Of a DNA stretch of 23,604 nt, positions 14,680 through 21,331 are shown piece by piece (position 1 is the first letter of the stretch; every line of letters starts with the position of its first letter). The stretch spans positions 1 to 23,604 of the forward strand of contig JBBSTY010000055.1 in assembly GCA_038235385.1 (NCBI GenBank). The letters run 5' to 3'. Position numbers and translations under genes: made by a program. Origin of the DNA: JBBSTY01 sp038235385 (GTDB lineage: Bacteria > Actinomycetota > Acidimicrobiia > Acidimicrobiales > Acidimicrobilacustridaceae). The notes below the pieces were generated by a model. That model was not told where the DNA came from. It ran no database searches and was given only the letters and a program-made list of their open reading frames with translations.

Positions 14680-15471
14680 TCAGGTCGATGCCACGTTGGC
14701 GGCGTCGAGGAACGCGGGCCTTTCGCCGCCGCCGTGGACGGTGAGGTTGGAGCCGGTCACGAACCCGGCGAGCGGCGATGCGAGGAAGAGGCAGGCGTCG
14801 GCGATGTCGGCCGGCCGGCCCATGCGCTGCATGGGGATGGTGCGGGCGACCGCGGCGATGCCGGCGTCGTCGCCGTAGTGCAGGTGGGCCTGCTCGGTCT
14901 CGATGATGCCGCCGGTGACCACGTTGACCCGCACCTTCGGCGCCCATTCGACGGCGAGCGACTGCGCGAGGTTGGCCAGGCCGGCCTTCGCGGCGCCGTA
15001 GGCCGCCGACCCCGGCGAGGGGCGGGTCCCGCTGACGCTGCCGATGCTGATGATCGATCCGCCCTGCTCCTGCTCCTGCATGACCGCGTTGGCTCGCTGG
15101 GCGAAGTGCAGCGGGGCCATGAGGTTGAGGTTGACGATGGCCGCGGAGAAGCGAGGCGATGCCGTTGCCGCATCGGCCATGGGCGCGCCGCCCGCGTTGT
15201 TGATCAGGTGGTCGAGCCGCCCGAACCGTTCGAGCGCGAAGGCGACGACGGCGTCGATCTGATCGACGTCGCGCACGTCGGCCGCCACGAAGGCCGCCTC
15301 TCGCCCGTCGACCGAGATCGGATGCTCGGGGGCGTTGCGAGCGGTGATCACGACCTCGGCTCCGGCCTCGAGGAAGCGGTCGGTGATGCCACGTCCGACC
15401 CCCTTGGTTCCCCCGGTGACGATGACGACGCGACCGGAGAGGTCGAAGGCGTCGGTGAGCGGTACGGGCAT
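14680..15471 (-). CDS. SDR oxidoreductase, divergent from echA20 (Rv3549c position)
   Basis: A classical SDR of 263 residues. The start at 15471 has GGAGG 6 nt upstream; the much longer open frame upstream crosses the promoter and is rejected. Motifs are TGGTKGVG (19-26), NNAGG (91-95), Ser145, Tyr158 and Lys162 (YGAAK), and a C-terminal FLASPLAGFVTGSNLTVHGG. In M. tuberculosis the gene divergent from echA20 is also an SDR (Rv3549c), so position and family agree with a role in steroid C/D-ring catabolism; the exact step is not known to me. It shares the intergenic operator with echA20. The quality of synteny is inferred from gene order remembered, not aligned. Confidence 0.88.
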   Translation of the reverse strand: MPVPLTDAFDLSGRVVIVTGGTKGVGRGITDRFLEAGAEVVITARNAPEHPISVDGREAAFVAADVRDVDQIDAVVAFALERFGRLDHLINNAGGAPMADAATASPRFSAAIVNLNLMAPLHFAQRANAVMQEQEQGGSIISIGSVSGTRPSPGSAAYGAAKAGLANLAQSLAVEWAPKVRVNVVTGGIIETEQAHLHYGDDAGIAAVARTIPMQRMGRPADIADACLFLASPLAGFVTGSNLTVHGGGERPAFLDAANVAST

Positions 15472-15592
15472 CGGGGTCCTCCGGAGCGGATCGGGGACCG
15501 CCGTCGACGGTGTCGACGGCGGTGGTCGGCGGTTGCGCGGTGGCCCAGGGGGTTGGCGGGCGGAACCGGTGCCGCCTACTTTGCCATAGAGT

Positions 15593-15609
15593 TCTGACGC
15601 CCCATCAGA
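15593..15609. promoter_or_regulatory. palindromic operator 4 in the SDR/echA20 divergent promoter
   Basis: The site TCTGACGCCCCATCAGA matches the consensus except for one base in the right arm; the symmetry extends by one base on each side (TT...AA). It lies 31 nt before the echA20 ATG and 121 nt from the SDR start, so one site could control both directions. Confidence 0.72.
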
Positions 15610-15640
15610 AACCGGTGGTGGCAGGGAGCGAGAGGGAGAC

Positions 15641-16402
15641 ATGGGCATCACGCTGGTCGTCGACGCCGACGGCATCGCCGAGATCGTCATGGACAACCCG
15701 CCGGTCAACGCCCTGACCGTCGCCGGGTGGTTCGAGCTGGCCGACACGCTGACCGCGGCCGGACGCGATCCGGCTGTGCGTGTGGTGGTGCTGCGGGCCG
15801 AGGGCCGCGGGTTCAACGCCGGGGTCGACATCAAGGAGATGCAGAACACCGAGGGGTACGGAGCGCTCATCGGCGCCAACCGTGGGTGCTACGCGGCGTT
15901 CGCCGCGGTGTACGAGTGCCCGGTGCCGGTGATCGCAGCGGTCAACGGCTTCTGCCTCGGCGGTGGGATCGGCCTGGTCGGCAACGCCGACATCATCGTG
16001 GCCGCCGACGATGCCACCTTCGGGCTCCCCGAGGTCGATCGTGGCGCCCTCGGGGCGGCCACCCACCTCTCGCGCCTGGTGCCCCAGCACAAGATGCGGG
16101 CCATGGTCTACACGTCGGCCACGGCCACCGCCCACGAGCTGCACCACTTCGGTTCGGTGCTCGAGGTCGTGCCCCAGCCAGCCCTGCGCGACACCGCGTT
16201 CGAGGTCGCCGGCCAGATCGCGTCCAAGAGCCCCACCGTCATCCGAGCGGCCAAGGAGTCGCTCAACGGCATCGACCTCTGGGACGTCAAGCGGAGCTAC
16301 CGGTTCGAGCAGGGGTTCACCTTCGAGCTCAACCTGTCCGGTGTCAGCGACGAGGCGCGTGACGCGTTCGTCGACAAGCGAGAGGCGGAGTTCGAACGAT
16401 GA
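15641..16402 (+). CDS. echA20: EchA20-like crotonase-fold ring hydrolase
   Basis: A crotonase-superfamily protein of 253 residues. In Mycobacterium, EchA20 hydrolytically opens the five-membered ring of HIEC-CoA, giving COCHEA-CoA for IpdAB. Crotonase features are the DNPPVNAL motif near residue 18, the oxyanion-hole segment GRGFNAGVDIKEM, and NGFCLGGGIGLVGNADIIVAADDATFGLPEVDRG. The ATG at 15641 follows a purine-rich GGGAGCGAGAGGGAG ribosome binding region. Its stop overlaps the ipdA start (ATGA), giving an echA20-ipdA-ipdB-ipdC operon in the same order as in mycobacteria. That operon is the main reason for the name; crotonases alone are hard to tell apart. The palindromic operator lies just upstream. 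Confidence 0.87.
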   Translation: MGITLVVDADGIAEIVMDNPPVNALTVAGWFELADTLTAAGRDPAVRVVVLRAEGRGFNAGVDIKEMQNTEGYGALIGANRGCYAAFAAVYECPVPVIAAVNGFCLGGGIGLVGNADIIVAADDATFGLPEVDRGALGAATHLSRLVPQHKMRAMVYTSATATAHELHHFGSVLEVVPQPALRDTAFEVAGQIASKSPTVIRAAKESLNGIDLWDVKRSYRFEQGFTFELNLSGVSDEARDAFVDKREAEFER

Positions 16403-17292
16403 GCACCATCCCCGACAAGCGGATGACCGAGGACGAGGTGGTCGGCGAGCTGCGCTCGGGCATGACCATCGGCATCGGCGGTTGGGCGTCGCGTCGCAAG
16501 CCGATGTCGCTCATCCGGGCGATCCTGCGCTCGGATCTCACCGACCTCACCATCGTCTCCTACGGCGGCCCCGACATCGGTCTGCTGTGCGCGGCCGGCA
16601 CGGTGCGCAAGGCCATCTACGGGTTCGTCTCGCTCGACACCATCCCGCTCGAGCCGCACTTCCGCACCGCTCGCCAGACCGGTTCGATCGAGGCCATGGA
16701 GCTCGATGAGGGCATGCTCCTGCTCGGCCTGCAGGCCGCCGCGTGGCGCATCCCGTTCATCCCCACCCGCGCCGGGCTCGGCTCGGACCTGCCCCTCGTG
16801 ATGCCGGAGCTGAAGATGGTGCAATCGCCCTACCCCGGCCTCGACGGCGGACCGGGCGAGGAGATGATCGCCATGCCGGCGCTGCCCCTCGACGCTGCGC
16901 TCATCCACCAGAACCGTGCCGATCAGGGTGGCAACGGGCAGTTCCTCGGCTCGGACCTCTACATGGACGACCTGTTCGCCATGGCCGCCGAGCACACCTA
17001 CATGAGCTGCGAGCAGATCATCCCCACCGAGGACTTCGCCAAGCACGGGTCGTTCCACACCCAGCGCATCTCGCGCCTCATGACCACTGGCGTCATCGAG
17101 GCCCCCGGCGGCGCCCACTTCACCGAGTGCCCGCCGGACTACGGCCGCGACGAGTCCTTCCAGAAGGAGTACGCCGCATCGGCGTCGTCCCCCGAGGTGT
17201 GGGACGAGTTCCGGGCCAGGTGGCTCGACCTCGAGTCCGAGGCCGACTACCAGCAGGCCGTGGCTGCCCGCCGCGCCGAGAAGGGGGCCTGA
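16399..17292 (+). CDS. ipdA: IpdA, alpha subunit of the COCHEA-CoA ring-opening hydrolase
   Basis: A 297-residue protein with the class I CoA-transferase alpha-subunit fold (KRMTEDEVVGELRSGMTIGIGGWASRRKPMSLIRAILRS, then LTIVSYGGPDIGLLCAAG and VRKAIYGFVSLDTIPLEPHFR). Despite that fold, IpdAB of Mycobacterium is known to be a hydrolase that opens the last steroid ring (C) of COCHEA-CoA. The ATG overlaps the echA20 stop, and the gene is followed directly by ipdB (TGATG overlap). The C terminus carries an extended acidic segment (EVWDEFRARWLDLESEADYQQAV). The assignment rests on fold, length and the intact gene order; the mechanism is taken from the family, not visible here. Confidence 0.9.
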   Translation: MSTIPDKRMTEDEVVGELRSGMTIGIGGWASRRKPMSLIRAILRSDLTDLTIVSYGGPDIGLLCAAGTVRKAIYGFVSLDTIPLEPHFRTARQTGSIEAMELDEGMLLLGLQAAAWRIPFIPTRAGLGSDLPLVMPELKMVQSPYPGLDGGPGEEMIAMPALPLDAALIHQNRADQGGNGQFLGSDLYMDDLFAMAAEHTYMSCEQIIPTEDFAKHGSFHTQRISRLMTTGVIEAPGGAHFTECPPDYGRDESFQKEYAASASSPEVWDEFRARWLDLESEADYQQAVAARRAEKGA

Positions 17293-18080
17293 TGAGCGAC
17301 GCGACGAGGGACGAGATCTGCGTGGTCGCGGTGGCCGAGTGCTTCCGTGGCGACGGCGAGCGCCTGTGCAACCCCATCGGCACCATCGCCATGATCGGTG
17401 GCCGCCTGGCTCGGGAGACCTTCGAGCCCGACCTGGTGATGACCGACGGCTTCGGGATGTTCACCTCGTCGGTGATCCCGCCCAACGTCAACCCCTACAA
17501 GTCGGTCGACGGCCGATTCGTGCTCGACGAGGTCGTCGAGGCCTGGAACCCGTACCCCCAGATGTTCCCGGTGCTCTGGAACGGTCGCCGGCACGTGATG
17601 ATGGGCGGCAGCCAGATCGACCAGTACGGCAACCAGAACTTCGCCTGCATCGGCGACTGGCACCAGCCCAAGGTTCAGCTCCTGGGCTTCCGCGGTGCGC
17701 CGGGCAACACCATCAACCACACCACCTCGTACTGGATGCCCAACCACAACCCCAAGGTGTTCGTGCCGAAGGTCGACGTGGTCAGCGGGGTGGGCTACGA
17801 CCGGGCTCGGGCGCTCGGTCCCGAGGCGTCGCGGTTCCACGAGATCCGCCGGGTCGTCACCAACCTGGCCGTGCTCGACTTCGAGACCCCCGACAACCGG
17901 ATGCGCCTGCGCTCGGGGCACCCGGGCATCAGCATCGACCAGATCGTCGAGGCCACCGGGTTCGAGCTGGTGATCCCCGAGGACATCACCGAGACCCGGC
18001 TGCCCACCGACGAGGAGCTCCGCCTGATCCGCGAGGTCATCGACCCCGAGGACCTGCGCAAGGGCGACATCAAGCTGTGA
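17292..18080 (+). CDS. ipdB: IpdB, beta subunit of the COCHEA-CoA ring-opening hydrolase
   Basis: A 262-residue beta-type subunit of the CoA-transferase family, partner of IpdA in a heteromeric hydrolase. The start ATG at 17292 shares its A with the ipdA stop and follows an AGGGGG ribosome binding stretch. Recognisable segments are EICVVAVAECFRGDGERLCNPIGTIAMIGGRLARETFEPDLVMTDG, the GGSQIDQYGNQNFACIGDW block and GFRGAPGNTINHTTSYWMPNHNPKVFVPKVD. The last residues lead straight into ipdC through a GTGA overlap. As with IpdA, hydrolase rather than CoA-transferase activity is inferred from the mycobacterial enzyme. Confidence 0.9.
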   Translation: MSDATRDEICVVAVAECFRGDGERLCNPIGTIAMIGGRLARETFEPDLVMTDGFGMFTSSVIPPNVNPYKSVDGRFVLDEVVEAWNPYPQMFPVLWNGRRHVMMGGSQIDQYGNQNFACIGDWHQPKVQLLGFRGAPGNTINHTTSYWMPNHNPKVFVPKVDVVSGVGYDRARALGPEASRFHEIRRVVTNLAVLDFETPDNRMRLRSGHPGISIDQIVEATGFELVIPEDITETRLPTDEELRLIREVIDPEDLRKGDIKL

Positions 18081-19159
18081 CCGCGACGCCGCCGCTCCCG
18101 TCCGCGCTGCACACCCGGGCGTGCGACCTCTTCGGGGTCGAGTTCCCCATCGTGCAGACGGGCATGGGCTGGGTGTCGGGCGCCCGCCTGACCGCCGCCA
18201 CCGCGAACGGCGGTGGGTTGGGCATCCTGGCCTCGGCGACGATGACCTACGACGAGTTGAAGAAGGCCATCTTCGAGGTCAAGGACCGCGCGCCCGGCAA
18301 GAACTTCGGCGTGAACCTGCGAACCGACCAGCCCGACATCGCCGAGCGCCTCCAGCTGCTCGTGGCCGAGGGCGTCAAGGTGGCGTCGTTCGCCCAGGCG
18401 CCGAGCAAGGACGTCATCAGCCGCCTGAAGGACGCCGGCGTCGTCACCATGCCCACCATCGGCGCCAGGCGACACGCCGAGAAGATGGCCGAGTGGGGCG
18501 TCGACGCGGTCATCGCCCAGGGCGCCGAAGGCGGCGGGCACACCGGAACCGTTCCCACCTCGCTGCTGCTGCCGCAGGTGGTCGAGACCGTCGACATCCC
18601 GGTGATCGGCGCCGGCGGCTTCTCCGACGGTCGGGGCCTGGTGGCCGCACTGGCGTGGGGTGCCTCGGGGATCGCCATGGGCACGCGCTTCCTGCTCACC
18701 TCCGATTCCACGGTCCCCGAGGCGATCAAAGCCATCTACCTGTCCAAGTCGGTCACCGACACCGTGGTGTCCAAGGCCATGGACGGCCACCCGCAGCGGG
18801 TGATCCGCACCGAGATGGTCGACGAGCTCGAGAAGGCGTCGATCGTCACCCGCCTGCCCAAGGCGGTGAAGCGGGCGCTCGAGTTCCGCTCACTGACGGG
18901 CACGTCGTACTCGGATCTGATCAAGGAGGGATTGGCCATGCGCACGAGCCAGGACCTCACGTGGGCCCAGCTCGCCATGGCCGCCAATGCGCCGATGCTC
19001 ATCAAGGCGGCGCTGGTCGACGGCCACCCCGAGATCGGCGTGCTCCCCACCGGTCAGGTCGTCGGCGTCATCGATGATCTCCCCAGCTCGGGCGAGGTGA
19101 TCGAGCGCGTCATCGCCGAGGCGACCGCGACGCTGGCCCGCCTGGGCGCTGATCGCTGA
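18077..19159 (+). CDS. ipdC: IpdC, flavin-dependent nitronate monooxygenase-family oxidoreductase
   Basis: A 360-residue TIM-barrel flavoprotein of the nitronate monooxygenase/2-nitropropane dioxygenase family. IpdC belongs to the steroid C/D-ring pathway and is thought to introduce a double bond before ring opening by EchA20. Start: GTG at 18077 overlapping the ipdB stop (GTGA). Family features are FGVEFPIVQTGMGWVSG at the N terminus, the FMN/active-site GAEGGGHTG with its His, IPVIGAGGFSDGRGLVAALAWGASGIAMGTRF, and a C-terminal segment typical of this subgroup. It is the last gene of the echA20-ipdABC operon, which ends convergently against the YceI-like gene. A generic nitronate monooxygenase is the alternative, but context favours IpdC. 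Confidence 0.88.
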   Translation: MTATPPLPSALHTRACDLFGVEFPIVQTGMGWVSGARLTAATANGGGLGILASATMTYDELKKAIFEVKDRAPGKNFGVNLRTDQPDIAERLQLLVAEGVKVASFAQAPSKDVISRLKDAGVVTMPTIGARRHAEKMAEWGVDAVIAQGAEGGGHTGTVPTSLLLPQVVETVDIPVIGAGGFSDGRGLVAALAWGASGIAMGTRFLLTSDSTVPEAIKAIYLSKSVTDTVVSKAMDGHPQRVIRTEMVDELEKASIVTRLPKAVKRALEFRSLTGTSYSDLIKEGLAMRTSQDLTWAQLAMAANAPMLIKAALVDGHPEIGVLPTGQVVGVIDDLPSSGEVIERVIAEATATLARLGADR

Positions 19160-19211
19160 TCTGCGGATCGCCGACGGCCGGTTCACTCACCAACGACGGT
19201 CGGACGCCGGT

Positions 19212-19769
19212 TCAGGCCGTGGCGCCGCCGGGACCGTTGGCGAGGAGGTCGTCGAGGGCGGGGTCACCGCCGTCGGGGTGCGGGACGAGGAAGAGGCGCC
19301 ACCGGACGAACACCGACAGCGAGATCAGCGGCGGCAGCGGGATGCCGAAGCTGCGCGGGTCGCACAGGGTGCCCCCGAACGCCTCGGTGGACCCGTCGGG
19401 CCGGTTGGCCACCCGACCGGATCCGAGCTGGCGGACACGGCGGTCGCCGACCTCGATGGTGAGCGGGAGATCGACCTTGCCGTCGGACCGGGGGCGGGCT
19501 CCGGTGATCGACCCCCGGATCAGCGCCTTGTCGCTGGAACCGAGCCACGGGATGCGGGCAGTGATCCACTGGTTGCCCGTGCGCAGGTCGCCGACGGTCA
19601 ACGAGAAGGCGCCGGCGACCGGTTGGGTGAGGTCGATCGAGCCGTCATCGGCGAAGGTCGCCCGGAACGATCCGTGGACGCCGGACACCCGAGCCCCGAG
19701 GCCCGGGATGCCCGGCCGGGTGGTGATGTCGAACGACGCGCGCTCGGTGTCGATCCGGAAGTCGGGCAC
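19212..19769 (-). CDS. YceI-like domain protein
   Basis: A predicted 185-residue protein resembling YceI lipocalin-like proteins, which bind polyisoprenoid or amphiphilic lipids. Support is the opening FRIDTERASFDITTRPGIPGLGARVSGVHGSF and the alternating beta-strand pattern that follows, with an atypical C terminus containing a hydrophobic segment (ISLSVFVRWRLFLVP). The start chosen is GTG at 19769 because the beta-domain begins two codons later. No Shine-Dalgarno is visible, so the start is uncertain and could be leaderless. No signal peptide is seen, unlike secreted YceI. Copy D of the 52-nt repeat lies just upstream. Function not assigned. Confidence 0.62.
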   Translation of the reverse strand: MPDFRIDTERASFDITTRPGIPGLGARVSGVHGSFRATFADDGSIDLTQPVAGAFSLTVGDLRTGNQWITARIPWLGSSDKALIRGSITGARPRSDGKVDLPLTIEVGDRRVRQLGSGRVANRPDGSTEAFGGTLCDPRSFGIPLPPLISLSVFVRWRLFLVPHPDGGDPALDDLLANGPGGATA

Positions 19770-19799
19770 CCGCCGAGCATGACACAGCCCACCCCCATC

Positions 19800-19851
19800 C
19801 GTTCGTGCGTGTGTGCGCGTCGGCGGGCGCCGGGGAGCTACGCATGTTGGT
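19800..19851 (+). repeat. 52-nt intergenic repeat, copy D
   Basis: It begins CGTTCGTGCGTGT and contains GGAGCTACGCATGTT near its end, as does copy A. It lies 10 nt downstream of the amidohydrolase stop and about 30 nt upstream of the YceI-like gene start. It is the only copy without a CTGACG palindrome nearby. Confidence 0.7.
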
Positions 19852-19860
19852 GGCCTGGGG

Positions 19861-21087
19861 TCAGGTGAAATCGAGGCTGAACATGTCGATGGCGTTGCCG
19901 CGGACGATCTTGTAGACGTCCTCGTCGGCGATGTGGGCGAACATGTCCTCGGCGATCTTCTTGGTGTGGGGCCAGGTCGAGTCCGAGTGGGGGTAATCGG
20001 TCTCGAAGGTGATGTTGTCGACACCGACCTCGTCGAGCGACCGCAACCCGTGGTTGTCCTTGAAGAAGCAGCCGTACATGTTGCGGAAGTAGTAGGTGGA
20101 CGGCGGTTCGGGCAGGCGATCGGTCTGGGCCCACGACGAGTGGGTCTCCCACACGTCGTCCGCCCGCTCGAGGATGTAGGGGATCCAGCCGATCTGGCCC
20201 TCGGAGTAGGCCAGCTTCAGCTTCGGGTAGCGGATGAGCACGCCGGAGAACAAGAAGTCCGACATCGACGCCATGGCGTTGCCGAAGCTGAGCGTGGCCT
20301 GCACGGTGGCGGGGGCGTCCGGTGAGGTGGCCGGCATCTGCGACGACGACCCGATGTGCATGTTGATGACCGTGTCGGTGTCCTCGCACGCCTGGAAGAA
20401 GGGGTTCCAGTGGTCGGTGTGGATCGACGGGAGCCCGAGGTGGTGGGGGATCTCGCTGAAGCACACGGCGTGGACGCCGCGGTCGGCGTTCCGGCGCACC
20501 TCCTTGGCTGCCTCCTCCGGGTCCCACAACGGGATGAGGCACAACGGGATGAGCCGACCGCCGGTCCCGGCGCTCCACTCCTCGACCATCCAGTCGTTGT
20601 AGGCCTTGACGCAGAGCATGGCGAGCTCGCGGTCGCTCGCCTCGAGGAAGGTCTGTCCGCAGAAGCGGGGGAACGTGGGGAACGAGAGCGACGCCTCCAC
20701 CCAGTTGACGTCCATGTCCTCGAGGCGCGCCGTCTGATCCCAGCAACCCTTGCGCATCTCGTCGTAGGTGATGGGCGAGAGGGTGACCTCCTCGCGGGGG
20801 AAGCCGACCGCGGCGATGATGCGCCTCAGCGGCACCATGAGGTCCTCGTAGAGCCACCAGTCGCAGGCCGGTCCGTCCTCGTCGATGGTGTAGGTGTACT
20901 TCGTGCCGTTGAACGCCAGGCTCCCGAGTCCGTGGCGTTCGGTTCGGGGCGCGATGTCGTGGTACTTGGCGGGGAGCCGGTCGAGCCAGACACGGGGCGG
21001 CTCGATCACGTGGTCGTCGACGCTGATGATCTTGGGCAGCTCTCGGCCGGTCGTGATCGTTGCACTATCGGGCATCGTCGTGGTCAC
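19861..21087 (-). CDS. amidohydrolase 2 family metal-dependent hydrolase/decarboxylase
   Basis: A 408-residue protein of the amidohydrolase_2 (ACMSD-like) family with a metal-binding TIM barrel. The N-terminal metal motif is VDDHVIEPP (Asp24-Asp25-His26), a further metal His lies in INMHIGSSS, and the C-terminal ETDYPHSD supplies the conserved Asp. The preferred start is GTG at 21087, with GGAGG 5 nt upstream; a GTG at 21105 without a good ribosome site would add six residues. Similar proteins occur in actinobacterial steroid and aromatic clusters, often as hydrolases or decarboxylases; the substrate is not known here. An operator and a promoter lie directly upstream, divergent from the acyl-CoA dehydrogenase pair. 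Confidence 0.86.
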   Translation of the reverse strand: MTTTMPDSATITTGRELPKIISVDDHVIEPPRVWLDRLPAKYHDIAPRTERHGLGSLAFNGTKYTYTIDEDGPACDWWLYEDLMVPLRRIIAAVGFPREEVTLSPITYDEMRKGCWDQTARLEDMDVNWVEASLSFPTFPRFCGQTFLEASDRELAMLCVKAYNDWMVEEWSAGTGGRLIPLCLIPLWDPEEAAKEVRRNADRGVHAVCFSEIPHHLGLPSIHTDHWNPFFQACEDTDTVINMHIGSSSQMPATSPDAPATVQATLSFGNAMASMSDFLFSGVLIRYPKLKLAYSEGQIGWIPYILERADDVWETHSSWAQTDRLPEPPSTYYFRNMYGCFFKDNHGLRSLDEVGVDNITFETDYPHSDSTWPHTKKIAEDMFAHIADEDVYKIVRGNAIDMFSLDFT

Positions 21088-21122
21088 GTCAGCCTCCGTT
21101 GTCACGCTTCAGGATCTCGACG

Positions 21123-21153
21123 AGTGTACCGCCTGGATCTGACGGTCCGTCAG
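21123..21153 (-). promoter_or_regulatory. candidate promoter of the amidohydrolase gene
   Basis: On the minus strand CTGACG (21148-21153, in the operator) can serve as -35 and TACACT (21123-21128) as -10 with 19 nt between. Transcription would begin near 21116, leaving a leader of about 28 nt before the GTG at 21087 that carries the GGAGG ribosome site. Confidence 0.5.
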
Positions 21154-21154
21154 A
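21138..21154. promoter_or_regulatory. palindromic operator 5 (perfect TCTGACGNNNCGTCAGA)
   Basis: The site TCTGACGGTCCGTCAGA is extended by A and T to a perfect 19-bp palindrome with a single central base. It lies 50 nt upstream of the chosen amidohydrolase start. This is the most symmetric of the six sites. Confidence 0.8.
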
Positions 21155-21190
21155 TTCAGGCGCCCGCATGAGGTCGAGCCCACCCCCAGC

Positions 21191-21240
21191 CGAAATTGCG
21201 GCTGGGGGCAGCACATGGGCGTTCGTGAGCCGCAACTTCG
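21191..21240. repeat. inverted repeat with the architecture of the 52-nt family (possible diverged copy E)
   Basis: CGAAATTGCGGCT at the left and AGCCGCAACTTCG at the right form a 13-bp inverted repeat with one mismatch, separated by 24 nt. Length (50 nt) and pattern (CGAA..TGCG...CGCA..TTCG) recall copy A. It lies between operators 5 and 6. Confidence 0.55.
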
Positions 21241-21274
21241 AGGAGGCCTTGGTGGGGTGGGGGTTTGCGCCGTT

Positions 21275-21291
21275 TCTGACGGTGCGTCAGA
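21275..21291. promoter_or_regulatory. palindromic operator 6 (TCTGACGNNNCGTCAGA)
   Basis: The site TCTGACGGTGCGTCAGA has perfect 7-bp arms. It lies 40 nt before the GTG start of the acyl-CoA dehydrogenase at 21332, facing operator 5 across the divergent region. No strong -10 box is visible at the expected spacing. Confidence 0.78.
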
Positions 21292-21331
21292 GTTGGGCGG
21301 TGCGAGAGCCGGAGCCGGTGGGGAGAACCGC

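Noticed and set aside
16399..18080. Annotation as a true 3-oxoacid CoA-transferase
   Set aside because: The subunit fold matches, but the coupled echA20 and ipdC genes and the overall order match the IpdAB ring hydrolase.
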